A DNA stretch of 64,000 nt from contig CBDAPL010000001.1 in the NCBI GenBank assembly GCA_965198495.1, positions 1 through 64,000 on the forward strand. The letters run 5' to 3'. Under the pieces are notes generated by a model. It ran no database searches. It was given only the letters and a program-made list of their open reading frames with translations, and was not told the origin of the DNA. This stretch comes from RH-AL1 sp965198495 (lineage in GTDB: Bacteria; Pseudomonadota; Alphaproteobacteria; Rhizobiales; Beijerinckiaceae). This document shows, one piece after another, positions 41,151-51,996 of the stretch (position 1 is its first letter; every line of letters starts with the position of its first letter). The position numbers and the translations under genes are program-made.

Positions 41151-41316
41151 GGGCGGACAACCGACACCGCGGCGGGGGCTGGACAGGACAGGATTGAAAG
41201 GTTAAATTACCTTATCGGCTACAGGGCCGCAAGAAATCCGCCGCACGCCCCGCTGGCCTTTCTCTTGCGACGTCGCTGTCGTTCTTGCGTCATAGGCCCG
41301 ATCGGAGAAGAGGCGC

Positions 41317-43029
<1,713 letters not shown>

Positions 43030-43069
43030 GGGGGCATATTCACCTAGCGGCGGAGGGGGGGAAGCGCTG

Positions 43070-43549
43070 ATGGATCGCGCCTCCTCCGTTCTCGCCCGCG
43101 GCGCATGGTCCGCCGCGCCTTTGGATGTCGTCGTGCTCGACTTCGATCATCGCCATCGACGGCGGATGGCGATGCGCGGCGTGCGAGGGACAGCGTTCCT
43201 GCTCGATCTCGCCAAGGCGACGGCGCTGCGGGCAGGCGACGCGCTGGTGCTCGACGACGGCGCGCTGATCGAGGTCGTCGCCGCGCCGGAACCGCTAGCC
43301 GAGATCGGTGCCGCGGATGCCGCCGCGATGGTCCGCATCGCCTGGCATCTCGGCAATCGCCACCTGCCCGTGCAACTCGCCGGCCGCAGGCTGCGCATCC
43401 GCCGCGACCATGTGATCGAGGCGATGGTCGAGGGGCTGGGTGGCCGCGTCGTCGCGATCGAGGCGCCGTTCGATCCCGAGGGCGGCGCCTACGCGGAGGG
43501 CGAGTCGCGCGGGCACTCGCATGACGGCCATCATCACCACCATGACTGA
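43070..43549 (+). CDS. ureE: Urease accessory protein UreE
   Basis: This 159-residue nickel metallochaperone has an N-terminal peptide-binding domain and a C-terminal metal-binding domain with WHLGNRHLPVQL, in which the conserved His binds nickel. A His-rich tail (HSHDGHHHHHD) can hold further nickel ions. Such a tail is variable between species and is present in a short form here. It overlaps the ureF start. Confidence 0.95.
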   Translation: MDRASSVLARGAWSAAPLDVVVLDFDHRHRRRMAMRGVRGTAFLLDLAKATALRAGDALVLDDGALIEVVAAPEPLAEIGAADAAAMVRIAWHLGNRHLPVQLAGRRLRIRRDHVIEAMVEGLGGRVVAIEAPFDPEGGAYAEGESRGHSHDGHHHHHD

Positions 43550-44225
43550 GGCCCGCCTCTCGCCAAGCCTTCCGCTGCTCGCCTGGCTGTCGCCCGCTTT
43601 CCCGATCGGCGCCTTCGCCTATTCTCAGGGGCTCGAATGGGCGATCGAGGCGGGCGACATCCTTGACGGCGCGAGTCTCGCGCGCTGGCTCGACGATCTC
43701 GTTGGCCACGGCGCGATCCGTGCCGATGCGGTGCTCCTCGCGATGACGTTTCGCGCCGCCGACATGGCGGAGACGATCGAGGTCAACGCGCTCGCCTTGG
43801 CGCTGGCCCCCTCGCGCGAACGGCTGCTGGAGACGGGCAGCCAGGGCACGGCCTTCGTTGGCGGCGTGCGCACGGCCTGGCCCGCGCCGGCGATCGAGCG
43901 TTTCGCGGAAGCGCTTCAAGACAACGAGGCGGCCTACCCGTGCGCACTCGGTGTCGCCGCGGCGGCGCATGGTTTGCCGCTGCGGCCGACGCTCGAGGCA
44001 TTCGCGCTGGCCGCCGTCAGCAGCCTCGTTTCCGCCGCGCTTCGCCTCGGACCGATCGGCCAGAGCGAGGCTCAGACGATCATCGCCCGTCTTTGCCCGG
44101 CCATTGCCGCCCTCGCGGTTTGGGCTGAGACGGCCGGTCTCGACGAGCTGGGCACCTGCGCCTGGCGCGCCGATATCGCCTCGATGCGGCACGAAACACA
44201 ATATTCCCGACTGTTCCGATCCTAG
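43542..44225 (+). CDS. ureF: Urease accessory protein UreF
   Basis: This 227-residue all-helical UreF forms the UreD-UreF-UreG complex that activates urease. Characteristic stretches are LLAWLSPAFPIGAFAYSQGL near the N-terminus and AAHGLPLRPTLEAFALAAVS, ending in DIASMRHETQYSRLFRS as in other UreF proteins. The ATG at 43542 overlaps the ureE stop (ATGA-type coupling). An earlier ATG at 43521 lies within the UreE His-tail codons and is an alternative. Confidence 0.94.
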   Translation: MTEARLSPSLPLLAWLSPAFPIGAFAYSQGLEWAIEAGDILDGASLARWLDDLVGHGAIRADAVLLAMTFRAADMAETIEVNALALALAPSRERLLETGSQGTAFVGGVRTAWPAPAIERFAEALQDNEAAYPCALGVAAAAHGLPLRPTLEAFALAAVSSLVSAALRLGPIGQSEAQTIIARLCPAIAALAVWAETAGLDELGTCAWRADIASMRHETQYSRLFRS

Positions 44226-44248
44226 GATCCTCCCTTGAGAGGTCACAC

Positions 44249-44872
44249 ATGAATGCTTCACCCAACGGCCCGCTGCGCGTCGGCATCGGTGGCCCGGTCG
44301 GCTCCGGCAAGACGGCGCTGATGGAGCAGATCTGCAAGCGTTTTCGGGCCGCCTACGAGATCGCCGCCATCACCAACGACATCTACACCAAGGAGGACGC
44401 GCGCATCCTCACGGAGGCAGGCGCGCTCGAGGCAGAGCGCATCATGGGCGTCGAGACGGGTGGCTGCCCACACACGGCGATCCGGGAAGACGCGTCGATG
44501 AACCTCGCCGCCATCAAGACGATGCGTCAGCGCTTCCCGGCTCTCGACCTGGTGCTGATCGAGTCGGGCGGCGACAATCTCGCGGCGACCTTCTCGCCGG
44601 AACTCGCCGACCTGACGATTTACGTCATCGACGTGTCCGGCGGCGAGAAGATCCCTCGCAAGGGCGGTCCCGGCATCACCCGCTCGGACCTGCTGGTGAT
44701 CAACAAGATGGACCTCGCGCCCCATGTCGGCGCCTCGCTCGAGATCATGGAGCACGACGCCAGGCGGATGCGCGGGGAAAAGCCCTTCGTCTTCACCAAC
44801 ATGCGCACGGGCGCGGGCGTCGCGACCGTCACCCGCTTCATCGAGACGGCCGGCGGCTTAGTGGTAACTTAG
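44249..44872 (+). CDS. ureG: Urease accessory GTPase UreG
   Basis: This 207-residue SIMIBI GTPase drives nickel insertion. It has the P-loop GIGGPVGSGKTALMEQICKR near residue 10, the conserved nickel-binding Cys-Pro-His in GVETGGCPHTAIREDASMNL, VDVSGGEKIPRKGGPGITRS and the guanine-specificity NKMDLAP. Length and sequence are typical. It is the last urease gene and converges with the aldolase gene. Confidence 0.97.
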   Translation: MNASPNGPLRVGIGGPVGSGKTALMEQICKRFRAAYEIAAITNDIYTKEDARILTEAGALEAERIMGVETGGCPHTAIREDASMNLAAIKTMRQRFPALDLVLIESGGDNLAATFSPELADLTIYVIDVSGGEKIPRKGGPGITRSDLLVINKMDLAPHVGASLEIMEHDARRMRGEKPFVFTNMRTGAGVATVTRFIETAGGLVVT

Positions 44873-44889
44873 CCGCCTAAAAGGTCTCC

Positions 44890-45915
44890 TTACGCCGCCG
44901 CCCTCTCTGTCTTATCCGACCAATGGCCGAGCGCGGCAAGACCGTTCATCTGGGCGCGATGCGTGAACGCGGCCGCGCCAGCGGCCTCCTGCTCCATCTT
45001 GCCCGACCAGGCGTGCTGCGCCGCCGCCTGCAGCGCGCGGCCGTAGGAGAATGTGATGCTCCAAGGCTGCGGCCCGAGCCGCGCGATCGCATCGAGGTTG
45101 GCGGTGGCCTCGACATCCGACTGGCCACCGGACAGGAAGGCGATGCCGGGCACGGCGACCGGCACGCTCTGCTTGAAGAGCCGCATCGTCCAAGCCGCCA
45201 CTTCCTCCGGCGAGGCCTTCTTCGCCGCGTCCTCGCCGGGCAGGATCATATTCGGCTTGAGGATCGTGCCTTCCAGGAAGACGCGGTGGAAATAGAGCTC
45301 CTCGTAGAGCGTCTGGAGAACCCAGCGTGTCACTTCGAAGGTCTTCTCGATGGAATGCGAGCCGTCCATCAGCACCTCGGGCTCGACGATCGGCACAATG
45401 TCCGCCGCCTGGCAGACCGCAGCATAGCGGCCCAGCGCCTGCATGTTGGCGCGCACCGCGCCCCAGGTCGGCAGGCCATCGCCGATGGTGATGACGGCGC
45501 GCCATTTGGCGAAGCGGGCGCCAAGGTCGTGATACTCCTTCATACGCTTCGGTAGGCCGTCGAGACCCTCGGTGATCGTCTCGCCTGGAAAGCCGGGCAT
45601 CGGGTGCGCGCTGGCATCGACCTTTATGCCGGGGATCGAGCCCATGCTCTCGATGACCTTGACGAGCGGCGTGCCGTCCTTGGCCTTCTGTCGGATCGTC
45701 TCATCAAACAGGATGACGCCCGATATGTGCTCGCGCATCGCCTTTTCGGAACGGAACATGAATTCACGGTAGTCCCGGCGGTTATTTTCCGTGTTGTCGA
45801 CATTGATCGCGTCGAAGCGCTTCTTGATCGTGCCTGTGCTCTCGTCGGCCGCGAGTAGGCCCTTGCCCGGCGCGACCATCGCCTTGGCAATGGAATGGAG
45901 TTGGTCCTTATTCAT
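44890..45915 (-). CDS. Fructose-bisphosphate aldolase, class I
   Basis: The 341-residue enzyme cleaves fructose 1,6-bisphosphate to DHAP and glyceraldehyde 3-phosphate by a Schiff-base mechanism. Family features are KGLLAADESTGTIKKRFDAI near residue 17, VILFDETIRQKAKDG, the lysine of EGTILKPNMILPG (Schiff-base site), PGIAFLSGGQSDVEATANL and FSYGRALQAAA. This animal-like class I type is used by several Rhizobiales in place of the class II enzyme. It lies alone on the minus strand, opposite ureG and 6 kb from gap-pgk. Confidence 0.94.
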   Translation of the reverse strand: MNKDQLHSIAKAMVAPGKGLLAADESTGTIKKRFDAINVDNTENNRRDYREFMFRSEKAMREHISGVILFDETIRQKAKDGTPLVKVIESMGSIPGIKVDASAHPMPGFPGETITEGLDGLPKRMKEYHDLGARFAKWRAVITIGDGLPTWGAVRANMQALGRYAAVCQAADIVPIVEPEVLMDGSHSIEKTFEVTRWVLQTLYEELYFHRVFLEGTILKPNMILPGEDAAKKASPEEVAAWTMRLFKQSVPVAVPGIAFLSGGQSDVEATANLDAIARLGPQPWSITFSYGRALQAAAQHAWSGKMEQEAAGAAAFTHRAQMNGLAALGHWSDKTERAAA

Positions 45916-46052
45916 GCTGATCCTCTTCGCGCGCTTGGAAAGGTGATTTGCCCGACTTCTATAGAATCGTCCCGTCGTTTTCAAAAGCGCGGACCCGAAA
46001 CGAATAGGCTGTTGCCGCGCTCGCACAGTCAGGCGGAGATCGAGGGCGTAGA

Positions 46053-47354
46053 ATGCAAGCCGTGCTCCAGAAATTCGACATGGAATCGCCGCCCGTCGCG
46101 CGCCGGCGCGACCCCGCGGGAGACGCCGCACGGCTGCTCGGCTGGTTCGGCCTGACGATCCTTATGGTCGGAGCGCCGCTGGTCGGTGTGCTTTCGCGCC
46201 GCTCGCTGTTCATTCTTTTGCCGATCGGTGCCGGCCTGCTCTTCGCCGCTTTCTTCATCTCAGTCTCGTCTGATGGGCTGAAGGCGATGGGCGACGCGCT
46301 CCGTCGCCCAGTCGGGCTCGCGGCGCTCTTCCTCGGCGGCTGGATGGGGCTTTCGCTGATCTGGACGCCGTTCCCGCAGGACGCGGTCGGACGCTACGCC
46401 GCGACGCTCGTCACCAGCCTGCTCGCGGCTTTGATCATCGCGCACCTGCCGGAACGGCGGCCCCGTTTTGCCCTTTACCTGCTGCCGGGCGGGATGGCCG
46501 TGACAGCCCTCCTCACGCTCGCCATGGCGATGTTTGGTCCGGCGTCCTTTCATGGCGGTACGGAATTCGACCCGTCCCTGCTTGAGCGCTCGGTCCTCAC
46601 GCTCGTCGTGATGGTCTGGCCCGCTCTCGGCGCGCTCAGCGCTTTCCATCGCTGGACTTGGGCGATGGCGCTGGCCGTTCTCGTCGTTGCCGCCTTGACG
46701 CTCGCGTCCGCTCCAATTGCGATGGCGGTGTTCGCTCTGAGTGCCGTGACCTTCGCGTCGGCCGTCACCGAGACGCCTCGGGTGGCGCGCGGCGCCGCAA
46801 TGGTTCTCGGCGGCCTGATCCTCATCGCGCCGGCGCTGCCCTTCGTTCTCGCGCCGCTCGCCCATTCGATCCCGATGGTCGGACGAAGCACGGTGGCGGC
46901 GATGACGGACTGGCGCGATCTCGTGACCAACGACGCCCCGCGCTTGATCACCGGGCACGGGCTCGATACCACGCGACACGGGGCGGCGTCGGGCTATCTT
47001 CCACCGCATACGCCGCGATCGGTTCTCTTCGAGATCTGGTACGAGTTGGGGCTCCTCGGCGCCTTGGCGCTCGCCGCGATTGTCGCGTTGGCGATCATGG
47101 CGGCTGGACGCGTCACGTCTCTCGTCGCCCCCGCTCTTCTGGCCGGCATGGTCGCGACGCTCACGATCGCCGTCTTCGGTGTCGCGACGGCACAACTATG
47201 GTTCGTGACTTTGGCGGCCCTGCAGGCTGTCGCCTTCGGCTTGCTCTGCCGATCAAGTCGAGGCGGCGATAGACCCGCGGCGAGCGCGCTGATGGCCGCC
47301 GAACAGGGCCAAGCCAATGCGCCATTCGCTACGACAAACCCCTCGCGGATGTGA
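46053..47354 (+). CDS. O-antigen ligase-like polytopic membrane protein
   Basis: The 433-residue protein has about 10-12 membrane helices and a large periplasmic loop. The loop region near residues 290-330 (RLITGHGLDTTRHGAASGYL, PPHTPRSVLFEIWYELGLLG) carries the Arg/His pattern of the WaaL/Wzy-C family. Such enzymes attach O-antigen to lipid A or polymerise repeat units in the inner membrane. It may act with the CDP-sugar cassette or GT2 gene elsewhere in the window, but the assignment is by family only. Confidence 0.75.
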   Translation: MQAVLQKFDMESPPVARRRDPAGDAARLLGWFGLTILMVGAPLVGVLSRRSLFILLPIGAGLLFAAFFISVSSDGLKAMGDALRRPVGLAALFLGGWMGLSLIWTPFPQDAVGRYAATLVTSLLAALIIAHLPERRPRFALYLLPGGMAVTALLTLAMAMFGPASFHGGTEFDPSLLERSVLTLVVMVWPALGALSAFHRWTWAMALAVLVVAALTLASAPIAMAVFALSAVTFASAVTETPRVARGAAMVLGGLILIAPALPFVLAPLAHSIPMVGRSTVAAMTDWRDLVTNDAPRLITGHGLDTTRHGAASGYLPPHTPRSVLFEIWYELGLLGALALAAIVALAIMAAGRVTSLVAPALLAGMVATLTIAVFGVATAQLWFVTLAALQAVAFGLLCRSSRGGDRPAASALMAAEQGQANAPFATTNPSRM

Positions 47355-47401
47355 CTCGAAAGCTCTTGCGGCGCGAGCCGAAGCAAGCCTAACATTGCCC
47401 T

Positions 47402-47908
47402 ATGGTCGAGACGCTCATCACGATCCGTAATGCTCGAGAAGACGATGCCCAGGGCATCGCCGACGTGCATGACGCGGCGTGGCGGGACGCTTACCGGGGC
47501 ATCATTCCAGGCCGCGAACTCGAGAAGATGATCGCGCGGCGCGGGCCGCGCTGGTGGCACTCGGCGATCGTTCGAAAGTCGCGCCTCGTCGTGCTCGACT
47601 TCGACGAGACGATCGGTGGCTACGCGAGCTACGGCCGCAACCGCGTGCCTTCGATGCCGTATGGGGCGGAGATCTTCGAACTCTACATCGCTCCCGAATT
47701 CCAGGGGCTGGGCTTCGGGCGTCGGCTATTCGATGTGGCGCGCAACGACCTCATCGACCACGGCTATACGTCGGTGATCGTCTGGGCGCTTGCGGACAAT
47801 GAGCGTGCCCTGGCCTTCTACGAGCGGCTTGGTGGCACCTTCGTGCGCGAGGCGCAGGAGCGGTTCGGTTCCGAGATGCGCGCGCGCGTGGCTTTCGCGT
47901 TCGACTGA
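47402..47908 (+). CDS. GNAT family N-acetyltransferase
   Basis: The 168-residue GNAT protein shows acetyl-CoA-binding signature features: the beta4/beta5 region ELYIAPEFQGLGFGRRLFDV (pyrophosphate-binding Q-G-x-G-x-G/R-R) near residue 98, and ALADNERALAFYERLGG at the C-terminal motif. The N-terminus ITIRNAREDDAQGIADVHDA is typical. It lies 48 nt after the O-antigen ligase-like gene. The substrate, whether a metabolite, a protein or ribosomal, is unknown. Confidence 0.85.
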   Translation: MVETLITIRNAREDDAQGIADVHDAAWRDAYRGIIPGRELEKMIARRGPRWWHSAIVRKSRLVVLDFDETIGGYASYGRNRVPSMPYGAEIFELYIAPEFQGLGFGRRLFDVARNDLIDHGYTSVIVWALADNERALAFYERLGGTFVREAQERFGSEMRARVAFAFD

Positions 47909-48027
47909 GGCAATTGTACGATATACGGCTTTGGACGGCTGGCCTTGGAACAGCGGCTCTGTTAGGCAGCGCGAACCAAGCGCCACGGGCGAAAGCGCCT
48001 TGAACACCGCGACGGGTGGACATTCTG

Positions 48028-48561
48028 ATGCAGATCGAGAAACTCGCTATCGGCACGAATCCGCCGGAGGACGTGAACGTCATAATCGAGGTGCCGATCG
48101 GTGGCGAGCCGATCAAGTACGAGATGGACAAAGCCTCGGGTGCACTCGTCGTCGACCGCTTTCTCTACACCTCGATGCGCTATCCGGGGAACTACGGCTT
48201 CATCCCCCACACGCTGTCGGACGACGGTGACCCTTGCGACGTCATCGTTTGCAACACCCGCGCGATCATACCCGGCGCGGTGATCAGCTGCCGACCGGTC
48301 GGGGTGCTGATGATGGAGGACGAGGCGGGTCTCGACGAGAAGATCCTCGCGGTGCCGACCACGAAGCTGACGCGACGCTACGAGAAAGTGAAGAATTACA
48401 CCGACCTTCCCGAGATCACGATCGAGCAGGTCAAGCATTTCTTCGAGCATTACAAGGATCTCGAGAAAACAAAATGGGTGAAGATCGTCGGCTGGGGCGA
48501 CGCGGACAAGGCGAAGACGCTCATCAAGGAGTCGATCGCGCGCATGAGTAAGGGCGGCTAG
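48028..48561 (+). CDS. ppa: Inorganic pyrophosphatase
   Basis: This 177-residue family I pyrophosphatase pulls biosynthetic reactions forward by hydrolysing PPi. Conserved residues appear as IEVPIGGEPIKYEMDKASGA, RYPGNYGFIPHTLSDDGDPCD (metal-binding Asp cluster), DEAGLDEKILAVP and HYKDLEKTKWVKIVGWG. The length matches the bacterial type. A GTG at 48016 would add four residues, but ATG 48028 gives the canonical MQIEKL start. Confidence 0.96.
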   Translation: MQIEKLAIGTNPPEDVNVIIEVPIGGEPIKYEMDKASGALVVDRFLYTSMRYPGNYGFIPHTLSDDGDPCDVIVCNTRAIIPGAVISCRPVGVLMMEDEAGLDEKILAVPTTKLTRRYEKVKNYTDLPEITIEQVKHFFEHYKDLEKTKWVKIVGWGDADKAKTLIKESIARMSKGG

Positions 48562-48688
48562 CGCGCGTTCACTCCTCTTCCGGTCGGCGCGCCAGGATCG
48601 GCGTTGCCGATTGTGATAACCGGCAGTCGCGTTCGATACTTCCTGGGTTCGGTCCATCGCCGCGCCATTCTTCCGGACAGGTCACGCC

Positions 48689-49993
48689 TTGCTCAACAGC
48701 CTTGTCCTCGGGCTCTTCGAAACGGCCCTTTACGCTTCTGTGTTCGGGCTCCTTCTCGTCGGCGCCGGCTTTCTGTTCTTGATCTGCGTCAAGCTTTACG
48801 ACCTGCTCGGGCCGCCTCACTGGCGCAATCACCTGCCGCGCGCCTTCCTGCCTGAAGCCGACCTTCCGCATGTCCTGGTGCAGATCCCGCTGTTCAACGA
48901 ACATGAGATCGGCATCGAGGCTATGCAAAGCGTCGCCGCGCTCGATTGGCCGCGTGAGCGGTTGCACATCCAGATGCTCGACGATTCCACCGATGAATCG
49001 GTCGAGATGACCGCCGAGGCGGCAGCGCGGCTCAGGGCTCGCGGCTACCTGGTCGAGCATCGCCATCGCAATGACCGCTCCGGGTTCAAGGCCGGCGCCC
49101 TTGCCGAAGGTCTGACCGCGACCTCCGCACCTTTCATCGCGATGCTGGACGTCGACTTTCGTCCGCCATCGCACTGGCTGCGTGATGTGGTTCCGGTGCT
49201 CCTGGCCGATCCAGACGCCGGCTTCGTGCAATCGCGCTGCGAGTTTTCGAACTATCGCACGAATCTGCTCACCCGCGTGCAAGGCATGATGCTCGACGCC
49301 CACTTCGTGGTGGAGCAGGCGGGACGCTACCGCGGCGACTGGCTGTTTCAGTTCAACGGCACAGGCGGCGTCTGGCGCCGGGTGGCGATTGCCGAAGCCG
49401 GCGGCTGGTCGTCGGACTCTCTGGTCGAGGATCTCGACCTCACGATTCGCGTGGCGCTCGCTGGCTGGCGCGGTCTGTTCCTCATGGAACCGGCCATCCC
49501 AGGCCTCGTGCCGGACCGGGTCTCACACTGGCGCGTCCAGCAGAGGCGCTGGTCGACCGGTTTCGTCCAGGTGGCGCGAAAACTCCTGGCGATCATCTGG
49601 AAAGCGCCTTGGCGATTCGACTTCAAGCTCTCGGCGAGCTTCCTGATCTTCGTGCAGGCATTCTATCCCTGCGTTGCGATCGGCATCGTTTCGCTCGCCG
49701 GCTGTGTGCTGCTGCGGCACGGCAATGTAATGCCATACCTGCCGGCGCTCGCTCTGATCGGCACGCTAATCGTGATTGTGGCGCTCGGCATGACGCTGCT
49801 GCCCTACATCACGCTCAAGCGCGGTCCCCTTTGGCGCTATTTCGCGACCGTCGTGCTGCTGCCGCCCGCGATGATTTTCATCAGCCTCTCCAATACTCCA
49901 TCGATCTTGCGGACGATTATCGGCAGGCAGGAGAGCTTCAAGCGCACGCCGAAATCGGCAAAGGCGCGCGAGGAGACGCCAGCGCGGGACTAA
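48689..49993 (+). CDS. Cellulose synthase-like glycosyltransferase family 2 membrane protein
   Basis: This 434-residue inner-membrane GT2 enzyme resembles bacterial CslA/glucomannan-synthase-like proteins. It has one N-terminal helix (SVFGLLLVGAGFLFLICVKL) and a catalytic domain with VQIPLFNEHE, DDSTDES, AMLDVDFRP (D-x-D) and WSSDSLVEDLDLTIR, then VQQRRWSTGF (Q-x-x-R-W). Several C-terminal helices follow. Such enzymes polymerise beta-linked polysaccharide and translocate it across the membrane. A TTG at 48689 is the likely start. No partner genes (pilZ or bcs type) lie next to it. Confidence 0.88.
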   Translation: MLNSLVLGLFETALYASVFGLLLVGAGFLFLICVKLYDLLGPPHWRNHLPRAFLPEADLPHVLVQIPLFNEHEIGIEAMQSVAALDWPRERLHIQMLDDSTDESVEMTAEAAARLRARGYLVEHRHRNDRSGFKAGALAEGLTATSAPFIAMLDVDFRPPSHWLRDVVPVLLADPDAGFVQSRCEFSNYRTNLLTRVQGMMLDAHFVVEQAGRYRGDWLFQFNGTGGVWRRVAIAEAGGWSSDSLVEDLDLTIRVALAGWRGLFLMEPAIPGLVPDRVSHWRVQQRRWSTGFVQVARKLLAIIWKAPWRFDFKLSASFLIFVQAFYPCVAIGIVSLAGCVLLRHGNVMPYLPALALIGTLIVIVALGMTLLPYITLKRGPLWRYFATVVLLPPAMIFISLSNTPSILRTIIGRQESFKRTPKSAKAREETPARD

Positions 49994-50002
49994 GGCTGCT
50001 TT

Positions 50003-50371
50003 CTATGCTCTCCCCGCTTCGTTCAGCGCCTGCGCGATCCGCTCGATCCGCTCGGAGGCGTCATCAAGCGCACCCGCGACATCGCTCGCCAGCGCGTCGC
50101 GCGTGGCTTCGCCATCAGAGCGCGTGGCCGCCAGCCCGGCGAGTCGCTCCTCCAGCATCGCGATGCGGCGCTGGGCTTCCGAGAGTTCGTCGGCCACCGT
50201 GATGGCGGTCATGATGACAAGGCGCGCATCGCCGATCTCGCCGAAGCCTTTGCGGAGATTGGCCAGCGTCGCGTCAACGTGGTTGGCGAGCGCCTGCAGG
50301 TGGCCCTCCTCGCCCTCGCCGCACGCCATGCGGTAGGTCCGACCCGCGATCGTGACGCCGACAGTCGCCAT
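50003..50371 (-). CDS. zapA: Cell division protein ZapA
   Basis: This 122-residue ZapA cross-links FtsZ filaments at the division ring. The N-terminal domain VGVTIAGRTYRMACGEGEEG, then LQALANHVDATLANLRKGF, ends with a long coiled coil, RRIAMLEERLAGLAATRSDG, as in alphaproteobacterial ZapA. It overlaps the stop of the upstream DUF4164 gene by one base (TGATG), a conserved pair in Rhizobiales. The next gene, GT2, is convergent. Confidence 0.9.
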   Translation of the reverse strand: MATVGVTIAGRTYRMACGEGEEGHLQALANHVDATLANLRKGFGEIGDARLVIMTAITVADELSEAQRRIAMLEERLAGLAATRSDGEATRDALASDVAGALDDASERIERIAQALNEAGRA

Positions 50372-50661
50372 CAAACAAGGCCCTCCTCGGCGGACGCAAA
50401 AAGGTGCCGGATCATCCCGGTCGCCTCGCCTATCCGCAGCGCAACCTCATCGGTGGCGCTCTGAAGGAGCTGCGTTCGCGCGATCGCGGCGTCGAGCTCT
50501 TGCGCGAGCCGCGCGCGATCGTCCTGCATGACGGCGAGCGTGTCGGTAAGGTCGCGCTTCTCCGCATCCGCATGGGCGAACCGTTCGCTTGCCGCCTCAA
50601 GCTGATCGAGCGCCGCCGTGAGCCGTCGCAGCGCACTGTCAAGAATCGCGGAGCCGGACAT
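50371..50661 (-). CDS. DUF4164 coiled-coil protein
   Basis: The 96-residue protein is almost entirely coiled coil (LTAALDQLEAASERFAHADA, RARLAQELDAAIARTQ), as in DUF4164. The family is found mostly in Rhizobiales next to zapA, and a role in cell division is inferred from this synteny. Its stop overlaps the zapA start. It is divergent from gap, with about 330 bp between. Confidence 0.85.
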   Translation of the reverse strand: MSGSAILDSALRRLTAALDQLEAASERFAHADAEKRDLTDTLAVMQDDRARLAQELDAAIARTQLLQSATDEVALRIGEATGMIRHLFASAEEGLV

Positions 50662-50988
50662 GACTTGAGCTCGGAGGGTGAGACCGTGCCAATGTGAGCC
50701 GGACAACCCGCGCGGGTCAACGCGACGCGCGCAAGCACAACACAAACCACGCGGATGATGCACAAATCGGTGGCGCTCCGGAGGGCATCAGCGCGTTGAC
50801 AGGGGGATGCGACCTGTTATTCAGTCGCTCCCCGCCCCGGCATCGTCATACGTAAGCAAGGAACGCGGTGCGTTTCGGGATGAGCCTTGTCCTCCCCTAT
50901 ATGTGGATGGAGGCGATACAGCGCTTAGCCGTCCGGGCACGCGATAGGACCAGACAGACGCGCCGAAACTCTTTTGGAGGCTGAGACG
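50662..50988. other. Divergent promoter region between DUF4164-zapA and gap
   Basis: About 330 bp. It should contain promoters for both directions. No tRNA or RNA gene fold was recognised. In related genomes the tkt gene commonly lies here, but no tkt remnant is visible. Confidence 0.45.
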
Positions 50989-51996
50989 ATGACAGTGCGG
51001 GTTGCGATCAATGGGTTCGGGCGGATCGGGCGCAACGTTCTACGCGCGATTGCAGAGTCCGGGCGAACGGACATAGAGGTCGTCGCGATCAACGATCTAG
51101 GGCCCGTCGAAACCAACGCGCACCTCTTCCGCTTCGATTCCATTCACGGGCGCTTTCCCGGCAAGGTGACTGTCGAGGGCGACACGATCGACGTCGGCCT
51201 GGGGCCAATAAAGGTCACCGCCATCCGCAACCCGGCCGAACTGCCGCATCGCGATATGAACGTCGACGTGGCACTCGAATGCACCGGCATCTTCACGTCT
51301 AAAGAGAAGGCGGTGGCTCACGTCACGGCTGGCGCCAAGCGCGTCCTGATCTCAGCGCCCGGCGCGCAGGCCGATCTCACGGTCGTCTACGGTGTCAACC
51401 ACGACAAGCTTACCAAGGACCACATCGTGGTCTCGAACGCCTCTTGCACCACGAACTGCCTCGCGCCGATCGCCAAGGTCATGAACGACACGGTCGGCAT
51501 CGAGAAGGGCTTCATGACAACGATCCACTCGTACACGGGCGATCAGCCGACGCTCGATACAATGCATAAGGATCTCTACCGCGCCCGCGCCGCGGCCCTA
51601 TCCATGATCCCAACGACCACGGGCGCGGCAAAAGCGGTCGGGCTGGTGCTGCCGGAACTGGCCGGCAAGCTCGACGGCTCGGCCATTCGCGTGCCGACTC
51701 CGAACGTCTCCGTCGTTGACCTCAAGTTTGTCGCCAAGCGCAAGACCGATGTCGCCGAGGTGCAGGCGGCGGTCAAACGCGCCGCCGCGCAGGAACTGAA
51801 CGGCATCCTCGGTTTCACCGAGTCGCCGAACGTCTCGGTCGACTTCAACCACGATCCGCATTCCTCGATCGTGGCGATGGATCAGGTCAAGGTCATGGAC
51901 GGCACGCTCGTACGCATTCTGTCCTGGTACGACAACGAATGGGGCTTCTCCTGCCGCATGGCGGATACCGCTGTCGCGATGGGCAAGCTGATTTGA
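50989..51996 (+). CDS. gap: Glyceraldehyde-3-phosphate dehydrogenase, type I
   Basis: The 335-residue enzyme oxidises glyceraldehyde 3-phosphate with NAD+ and phosphate. Signatures are VRVAINGFGRIGRNVLRAIA, the catalytic Cys in SNASCTTNCLAPIA, STKEKAVAHV-like residues near 105, SYTGDQPTLDT, PTPNVSVVDL and SWYDNEWGFS. GGAGG lies 9 nt before ATG 50989. It is translationally coupled to pgk (TGATG overlap). In most Rhizobiales tkt precedes gap; here it does not. Confidence 0.97.
   Translation: MTVRVAINGFGRIGRNVLRAIAESGRTDIEVVAINDLGPVETNAHLFRFDSIHGRFPGKVTVEGDTIDVGLGPIKVTAIRNPAELPHRDMNVDVALECTGIFTSKEKAVAHVTAGAKRVLISAPGAQADLTVVYGVNHDKLTKDHIVVSNASCTTNCLAPIAKVMNDTVGIEKGFMTTIHSYTGDQPTLDTMHKDLYRARAAALSMIPTTTGAAKAVGLVLPELAGKLDGSAIRVPTPNVSVVDLKFVAKRKTDVAEVQAAVKRAAAQELNGILGFTESPNVSVDFNHDPHSSIVAMDQVKVMDGTLVRILSWYDNEWGFSCRMADTAVAMGKLI

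Noticed and set aside
50662..50988. 6S RNA near zapA
   Set aside because: ssrS often lies next to zapA, so I looked for a long rod-like hairpin on both sides of zapA; none was convincing, and the zapA 3' side has only 9 bp to the next gene.
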